NCBI GenBank assembly: GCA_964612515.1
Contig: CAZTCX010000116.1
Coordinates: 1-11,587, forward strand
Direction: 5' to 3'
Source of the DNA: SABY01 sp964612515
Lineage (GTDB): Bacteria; Bacteroidota; Bacteroidia; Bacteroidales; 4484-276
DNA length: 11,587 nucleotides
Part shown: piece after piece, positions 7,046 through 11,587 of the stretch
Position numbering within the stretch: position 1 is the first letter of the stretch
Layout of the letters: each line of letters starts with the position of its first letter
Made by a program: the position numbers and the translations under genes
Notes under the pieces: model-generated
Databases searched by the model: none
What the model saw: the letters and a program-made list of their open reading frames with translations, nothing else
What the model was told of the DNA's origin: nothing

Positions 7046-7147
7046 CCAATTGGCTGCGGTGTACACACATTTTTCACTAACCCTGCCCTTCAGGGCGGGG
7101 TTAGTAATCCTTGCACCATTTATTCGTATGTACACTATAGCCAACTG
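7046..7147. repeat. Palindromic interspersed element, short copy
   Basis: The arms CAATTGGCTGCGGTGTACAC (from 7047) and the inverted CGTATGTACACTATAGCCAA (7125-7144) match at 17 of 23 positions over the full arm. The centre is a 30-base hairpin, ACTAACCCTGCCCT/AGGGCGGGGTTAGT (7076-7105), with a single G-T wobble. The left arm and hairpin start are almost identical to 5068-5117, and the right end parallels 5261-5310. An outer CTCCTCACTCC (7038-7048) is faced by GGTGTGAGGAG (7159-7169). No protein is encoded. The rest of the 6839-7324 spacer shows no gene. Confidence 0.7.
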
Positions 7148-7336
7148 TAAAGAGGCGGGGTGTGAGGAGGATAAAGAGACCTTCCGTATCCTTGACAATC
7201 ACCTATTCGCCAAAAGCCAAATAGTTACTAATTTTTGCTCCTAAAAGAAACCAAACCCTGCATTTTGTCGTTAGCAATGCGCAACTTGCGCTTTCTCAAA
7301 GGAGCGCCCGCATCATAATCAATATTGGCAGCTATC

Positions 7337-8782
7337 GTGAAACGACTCGATCTTTTTGTTATCAAATCCTATCTGGGGCCGCTGGTGCTTACCTTTTTCA
7401 TTTCGCTGTTCATATTGGTGATGCAGTTTCTGTGGACATATGTAGATGAACTGGTGGGCAAAGGCCTGGAGTGGTACGTCATCGGCGAGTTACTTTTCTA
7501 TGCCTCCTCTACCTTTGTGCCATTGGCGCTGCCGCTTGCAATATTACTCTCGTCGCTGATGACCTTTGGCAACCTGGGCGAGCAATACGAGCTGGTGGCT
7601 ATGAAAGCTTCGGGCATTTCGTTGCGCCGCATTATGAAGCCACTCGTGGTGCTTTCGGTGGTGATTAGCATAGCAGCTTTTTTATTTTCTAATAATGTCC
7701 TCCCCATTGCCAACCTGAAATTTCATGCATTGCTTTACGACGTGAGGCAGACCAAGCTTACGCTAAATATTAAGGATGGTGTGTTTTATAATGGCCTCGA
7801 AGGTTTTACCATCCGTATCGACAAAAAAAATGACGATGATAATACCATCCACGATGTAATGATTTACAACCATACCGACCGGCAAGGCAACATAAAACTC
7901 ACCACCGCCGAGCATGGCAAAATGGAAATAGCGCCTGACAAAAGCACGATGCTTTTTCATCTTTACAATGGCTACAACTACGAGGATGTGACCAACCGGA
8001 CGGGATATCAGAATACACGCCCTTTTCAAAAGATAAAATTTGGCGAACAAACACGCCGTTTCAGTGGGCTGGAAGCAGCTATGAATCGTACCGACGAAGA
8101 GCTTTTCCGCAACAACTACCAGATGATGAACCTGACGCAGCTTAGCACCTACCGCGACTCGTTGCAGGACGAGTTGAGGCTGAGGCAAAGAAATTTGGCA
8201 AAATCCATCAACGAACGTTTTGTAAACTATACACAATACGACACGCTGGTCAACCACAGCGCCAACTTACAAAAGGCGATTGCCTCGTCTGACACGGTGT
8301 ATCGCCTGGAGCGCGTGGACAAAGACATCCGCAGAACTGCACTCGACTTTGCCTTACAGTCTGCACGGTCGGCCAAAACAAACCTTGAGTTCAGCATCCC
8401 GGATTTTGAAAAACGCAGCGAACGCATCCGCAAGCACGACATCGAGTGGCACCGCAAGTTTACCTTGTCCATCGCGTGCCTTATCTTATTCTTCATCGGC
8501 GCGCCTTTGGGAGCTATCATCCGCAAAGGCGGTCTAGGCATGCCCGTGGTGGTGTCGATCATTTTCTTCGTCATTTACCACATCATAAGCATCACCGGCG
8601 AAAAATATGCCCGTGCCGGCATACTCGAACCTGAGGTTGCCATGTGGCTCGCTTCGGCGATACTACTGCCTGTCGGTATCTTTCTAACCTACAAAGCAAC
8701 CACCGACTCGCCCCTGCTCGATGCCGAAGCATGGAATAAAATCGTGCGCAAATTGCTGTTTTTTGTAAAACACAAACAATAG
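7337..8782 (+). CDS. LptF/LptG-family lipopolysaccharide export permease
   Basis: This is an inner-membrane permease of the YjgP/YjgQ family. In the LptBFG ABC transporter it extracts lipopolysaccharide from the inner membrane and passes it to the periplasmic bridge. The GTG at 7337 gives MKRLDLFVIKSYLGPLVLTF, the usual N-terminus of Bacteroidota members; an upstream in-frame TTG (7325) is less likely. The 481 residues have membrane segments at about 14-34, 52-74 and 101-120, then 373-393, 401-420 and 433-452. The motif LGEQYELVAMKASGISLRRI (80-99) is the cytoplasmic coupling helix that contacts LptB. The periplasmic part has a beta-jellyroll (about 140-245) and a long charged helical stretch (about 250-370) missing from the roughly 360-residue E. 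coli proteins but usual in Bacteroidota. No second lptF/G or lptB gene is in the window. LptF versus LptG cannot be decided. No convincing promoter was identified. Confidence 0.88.
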   Translation: MKRLDLFVIKSYLGPLVLTFFISLFILVMQFLWTYVDELVGKGLEWYVIGELLFYASSTFVPLALPLAILLSSLMTFGNLGEQYELVAMKASGISLRRIMKPLVVLSVVISIAAFLFSNNVLPIANLKFHALLYDVRQTKLTLNIKDGVFYNGLEGFTIRIDKKNDDDNTIHDVMIYNHTDRQGNIKLTTAEHGKMEIAPDKSTMLFHLYNGYNYEDVTNRTGYQNTRPFQKIKFGEQTRRFSGLEAAMNRTDEELFRNNYQMMNLTQLSTYRDSLQDELRLRQRNLAKSINERFVNYTQYDTLVNHSANLQKAIASSDTVYRLERVDKDIRRTALDFALQSARSAKTNLEFSIPDFEKRSERIRKHDIEWHRKFTLSIACLILFFIGAPLGAIIRKGGLGMPVVVSIIFFVIYHIISITGEKYARAGILEPEVAMWLASAILLPVGIFLTYKATTDSPLLDAEAWNKIVRKLLFFVKHKQ

Positions 8783-8873
8783 TCCTATTCATTTTCTGAG
8801 ATACCTAAAATAAGCCATGACTTTTGAAGACAATAAAACAGAGGGCAAATTATCATTGGCGTCCGGTTGAAAA

Positions 8874-8957
8874 CAATAGATTCCTCCTTCGGTACTAATG
8901 ACAAGTTCTTGTAAAAGATTGGAATGCAATAGATTCCTCCTTTCAGTCGGAATGACA
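8874..8957. repeat. Direct repeat pair CAATAGATTCCTCCTT...AATGACA
   Basis: Copies at 8874-8903 and 8927-8957 share CAATAGATTCCTCCTT and end in AATGACA, differing in the few bases between. A third, inverted and interrupted version lies at 9036-9091 (GTGTCATTTCGACTGG and GGAGGGAGAAATCTATTTTT). The complementary strand reads like GGAGGAATCTATTG. From general knowledge such AGATT-CTCC...AATGACA repeats are scattered in many Bacteroidota spacers. Confidence 0.6.
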
Positions 8958-9049
8958 CGATCGGCGCGGGCTGAGGGGGTGGAAGGTTCGGGCGCTACGC
9001 GCCCGAACCTTCCACCCCCAATCCCAAACAAAGCGTGTCATTTCGACTG
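8944..9049. repeat. Perfect 21-bp palindrome within a 16-bp inverted repeat
   Basis: The inner arms 8975-8995 and 8999-9019 are exact reverse complements over 21 bases with only TAC between. They are GC-rich (GGGGGTGGAAGGTTCGGGCG and partner). The outer arms CAGTCGGAATGACACG (8944-8959) and 9034-9049 match at 15 of 16 positions. The structure sits between the LptF/G gene and the first glycosyltransferase, both on the plus strand. No T-run follows the stem, so it is not a normal intrinsic terminator, although such a stem could still impede transcription. The remaining spacer (8783-8873) shows nothing. Confidence 0.75.
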
Positions 9050-9132
9050 GAAAATTTCAATGCAAATTTGGAGGGAGAAATCTATTTTTGGAAAATCATG
9101 GTTACCGGACAATAATGGCAAATTATATCGAA

Positions 9133-9140
9133 TACCTTTG
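9133..9140 (+). promoter_or_regulatory. Possible -7 promoter box of the first glycosyltransferase
   Basis: TACCTTTG (9133-9140) fits TAnnTTTG, 20 bases before the ATG at 9161. No TTG lies at proper -33 spacing. A second match, TATTTTTG (9083-9090), lies further upstream, inside the repeat. Either could start transcription after the palindrome. Confidence 0.35.
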
Positions 9141-9160
9141 AGAATTTTAAATTTATTGAG

Positions 9161-10351
9161 ATGAAAATATTGTTTCTGTGCAACAAATCGCCCTGGCCGC
9201 CCCGCGAAGGAGGTCCCATTGCCATGAATGCGATGGTTGAAGGCATGGCAGCCGCCGGTCATCAGGTGAAAGTGCTGGCCATCAACACCAACAAATATCA
9301 AGTGGATGTCGAAAAGATTCCGGAAGCGTACCGCCAGAAAACGGAAATAGAAACGGTTTACATCGATCTTTCCATCCGTCCTGTCGAAGCATTTCTCAAT
9401 CTTTTCAGCAGCGCTTCTTATCACGTTCAAAGATTTATCAGTGACGCTTTTCGCGATAAGCTGATCGAAATATTAAAAAACGACAACTACGATATCGTGC
9501 AATGCGAAACGCTCTACCTAAGCCCTTATCTTCCGGTGATCAGAGCACATTCCAAAGCCAAAATTGTATTGCGTTCGCACAACATCGAACATCTTATCTG
9601 GCAACGCGTGGCGGCTATCACCAGCAATCCGTTAAAGAAAATCTATCTTAAATATCTTGCCGCCAAACTAAAACGCTATGAGTTGAAGGTACTTTTGCAA
9701 TACGACGGTATCGCAGCCATCACGGCCACCGACGCCGCTTTTATTGCAAAATATGCCAGCACCACTCCCATTACCGATATTCCTTTTGGCATCGATACTT
9801 CGAAATTTCTGGCACCACCAGCGGTTACTGAAGAATTTCCGTCGCTGTTTCATATCGGCGCCATGAATTGGATGCCCAACGAGGAAGGGATCAGTTGGTT
9901 TTTGAAAGAGGTGTGGCCAAAAGTGCATGCGGAATTTCCCGATCTCAAATTTTATGTTGCCGGCCGTGCCATGCCTGATTGGTTATTAAATTTGAAAACA
10001 GAAAATGTGGAAGTGGTGGGCGAAGTGGACGATGCCGCGACATTTATCGCTTCCAAAGCTATCGAAGTGGTGCCGCTGTTTTCGGGAAGTGGCATCCGCA
10101 TCAAAATCATCGAAGGCATGGCGCTGGGCAAAGCCATCGTTAGCACCACCATTGGCGCCGAAGGCATCAGGGTGACGAGCGGAAAAGACATCATGCTGGC
10201 CGACAAGCCCGATGATTTTGCTGAAGCCATCAGCCGCTGCGTGAAGGATGCAGCTTTCTGCCGGAAGCTTGGCGACAACGCCCGCCAGCTCATCCATCTG
10301 CATCACAACAATGCCGTCCTGATGCAGAAGCTGAGTAAGTTTTATAGCTCA
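9161..10351 (+). CDS. GT4-family glycosyltransferase, 3' end lost in assembly gap
   Basis: This is a GT-B fold glycosyltransferase of the GT4 type, which moves a sugar from a nucleotide-sugar donor to an envelope or polysaccharide acceptor; neither is known. The 397 visible residues include the acceptor-side loop PPREGGPIAMNAMVEGM (13-29), RSHNIEH (138-144), PFGID (208-212), the domain-2 strand LFHIGAMNWMPNEEG (229-243) and the donor-site motif GSGIRIKIIEGMALGKAIVS (309-328). In that motif Glu318 is kept, but the first Glu of the EX7E pattern is Ser310, as in the G(S/T)G..K..E subgroup. The reading is cut by Ns from 10352, at SKFYSS. Related proteins end about here, so only a few residues are probably missing. 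The open frame into the next gene is an artefact of the gap length. No Shine-Dalgarno sequence is apparent. Confidence 0.88.
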
Positions 10352-10361
10352 NNNNNNNNNN
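10352..10361. other. Assembly gap of 10 Ns
   Basis: Ten undetermined bases join two contigs. The true length is unknown. The gap removes the stop of the first glycosyltransferase and most of the spacer before the second. Confidence 0.98.
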
Positions 10362-10366
10362 GTTCT

Positions 10367-10374
10367 TATTTTTG
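10367..10374 (+). promoter_or_regulatory. TAnnTTTG box abutting the second glycosyltransferase start
   Basis: TATTTTTG (10367-10374) matches the Bacteroidota -7 consensus, with only four bases before ATG at 10379. If used, the mRNA would be leaderless or nearly so. The -33 region falls in or beyond the N gap and cannot be read. Confidence 0.35.
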
Positions 10375-10378
10375 CACG

Positions 10379-11551
10379 ATGAAACTGCTCGTTGTACTTC
10401 CCAGGGTTCCATACCCGCTCGAGAAAGGCGATAAACTCCGTGCCTATCATCACCTGAAGCACCTGTCGGCACATTTTGAGATTGTGCTTTGCGCCATGTC
10501 CGACGAGGAGGTGCATCCCGATGCCATCGCCGAACTGGAGCCTTTTTGCAAACGCATCTACGTTTTCCGTCTGACAAAACCGGTAATTTTTCTTAATCTT
10601 ATCAAAGCCATCTTTAGTGGCATTCCTTTTCAGGCCGGGTATTTCAACAGCCAACGCATTCAGCGGCGGATAGATGAAATCATCAAGGAGGAGCAGCCCG
10701 ATCATATCTTTTGTCAGTTGTTGCGTGTGGCAGGTTACGTTTCGCACCAGCCCATTCCAAAAACCCTCGACTATCAGGACGTTTTTTCGATGGGCATCAA
10801 GCGACGCATTCCGCGTGTAAGCTGGTACATGAGGCCTGTGTTCAGTCTCGAATTCCGGCGTCTGAAACGATATGAGCATGAGCTATTCGAACTATTCGAC
10901 AACAAAGTAATTATCTCGGCTCCCGACCGCGAACTGATTCCGCACCCGCGCCGTTCCGAAATTCATATCATCCCCAATGGCGTGGACCATGATTTTTTCC
11001 GCCCCATCGACAAACCAAAAACCTACGATCTGGTTTTTATTGGCAACATGGGATATCCGCCAAACGTAAATGCAGCCGAATATCTGACAAATGAAATTCT
11101 GCCGCTGGTGCAAAAGGAAATGCCCTCGGTGCGTCTGCTGCTGGCAGGTGCCACCCCCGACAAACGCGTGCAGGATCTGGCCGGCAAAAACGTTACGGTC
11201 ACCGGCTGGGTGGACGACATCAGAGACTGCTATGCGCAGGCCAGGATTTTTGTGGCGCCCATGCAAATCGGCACCGGACTGCAAAATAAACTCCTCGAAG
11301 CCATGTCGATGCGTTTGCCCAGCATCACTTCCCCGCTTGCCAACAGCGCTCTTTGCGCCGAGGATGGCACTGAAATTCTGGTGGCCGAAAAGCCTGTGGA
11401 GTATGCAAAACACATTTTGGATTTGCTAAAAGATTCGAATTATGCCGGGAAAATTGCACAAGCAGGATATGATTTCGTTATTAAAAATTATAACTGGAAA
11501 AATGCCACCGATGAAATGGCAAGGGTTATGCAATTGACGAAGGACGATTGA
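10379..11551 (+). CDS. GT4-family glycosyltransferase (resembles exosortase/EpsH-associated sugar transferases)
   Basis: This 390-residue GT-B glycosyltransferase is probably active in polysaccharide or LPS assembly at the cytoplasmic face of the membrane; donor and acceptor are unknown. The N-terminus MKLLVVLPRVPYPLEKGDKL, then RAYHHLKHL, is the hallmark of a subgroup that includes sugar transferases associated with PEP-CTERM/EpsH systems, though no such sorting system is visible here. Other landmarks are NGVD (200-203), VFIGNMGYPPNVNA (219-232), VTGWVDDI (274-281) and the donor-site motif GTGLQNKLLEAMSMRLPSIT (298-317). Glu307 is present and the first Glu of EX7E is replaced by Thr299. It is a distant relative of the upstream glycosyltransferase, so the two may add successive sugars to one product. 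The ATG at 10379 is the only start giving the family N-terminus. The last codons (LTKDD) and the stop come from a 7-bp tandem repeat. Confidence 0.9.
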   Translation: MKLLVVLPRVPYPLEKGDKLRAYHHLKHLSAHFEIVLCAMSDEEVHPDAIAELEPFCKRIYVFRLTKPVIFLNLIKAIFSGIPFQAGYFNSQRIQRRIDEIIKEEQPDHIFCQLLRVAGYVSHQPIPKTLDYQDVFSMGIKRRIPRVSWYMRPVFSLEFRRLKRYEHELFELFDNKVIISAPDRELIPHPRRSEIHIIPNGVDHDFFRPIDKPKTYDLVFIGNMGYPPNVNAAEYLTNEILPLVQKEMPSVRLLLAGATPDKRVQDLAGKNVTVTGWVDDIRDCYAQARIFVAPMQIGTGLQNKLLEAMSMRLPSITSPLANSALCAEDGTEILVAEKPVEYAKHILDLLKDSNYAGKIAQAGYDFVIKNYNWKNATDEMARVMQLTKDD

Positions 11552-11587
11552 CGAAGGACGAAGGACGATTGACGAAGGACGATTGAC
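11536..11587. repeat. Heptamer tandem repeat GACGAAG/GACGATT
   Basis: Seven consecutive 7-base units in the order A B A A B A B (A = GACGAAG, B = GACGATT), plus GAC, run to the window edge. The array begins inside the 3' end of the glycosyltransferase gene, and its first B-A junction creates the TGA stop. The array may continue beyond the window. Confidence 0.9.

Noticed and set aside
7325..7336. TTG start for the LptF/G permease
   Set aside because: The GTG at 7337 gives the family N-terminus MKRLDLFVIKSYLGP; the four extra residues are not typical.
8898..9164. 88-codon frame across the large palindrome
   Set aside because: It runs through the repeat and the perfect 21-bp hairpin, and would overlap the glycosyltransferase start; the residues simply translate the palindrome.
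11536..11587. CRISPR array
   Set aside because: The units are 7 bases and contiguous, without spacers; this is a simple tandem repeat.

Overview
This window looks like a chromosomal piece of a Bacteroidota bacterium, probably Bacteroidales/Marinilabiliales-like, from a draft or metagenome assembly. The reasons are two secreted proteins ending in a type IX secretion (T9SS) C-terminal sorting domain, promoter boxes of the Bacteroidota form TAnnTTTG, an enlarged LptF/G permease of the Bacteroidota type, few Shine-Dalgarno sequences, and a 10-N scaffold gap at 10352-10361. No tRNA, rRNA, CRISPR array or transposase gene was seen.

Left part (1-4741, minus strand): two tandem paralogous genes, each exactly 674 codons. 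They encode signal-peptide proteins with Asp-box (BNR-like) beta-propeller motifs and a T9SS sorting tail. Each gene has its own promoter and the two share a related 3' flank with a terminator hairpin. Between them lies the decayed 3' end of a third copy (2388-2537), so the locus has grown and shrunk by duplication.

Middle (4742-7324): a repeat-rich, gene-poor spacer flanks one minus-strand GNAT/YghO-like acetyltransferase gene (5634-6803). The spacer holds two copies of a palindromic element with shared inverted ends (5061-5316 and 7046-7147). It also holds a separate nested inverted-repeat element whose arms can form two competing hairpins (5475-5612).

Right part (7337-11551, plus strand): an LptF/LptG-family lipopolysaccharide-export permease, a repeat spacer with a perfect 21-bp palindrome inside further inverted repeats, and two GT4-type glycosyltransferases. 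The open frame that runs through both glycosyltransferases is an artefact of the N gap; they are two genes. LPS export and sugar transfer suggest a cell-envelope theme, but the long spacer argues against a single lptF-glycosyltransferase operon. The window ends in a 7-bp tandem repeat that supplies the last codons and the stop of the second glycosyltransferase.

No clear new multi-gene system was found. The most unusual content is the duplicated T9SS locus with its remnant, and the several families of structured non-coding repeats.
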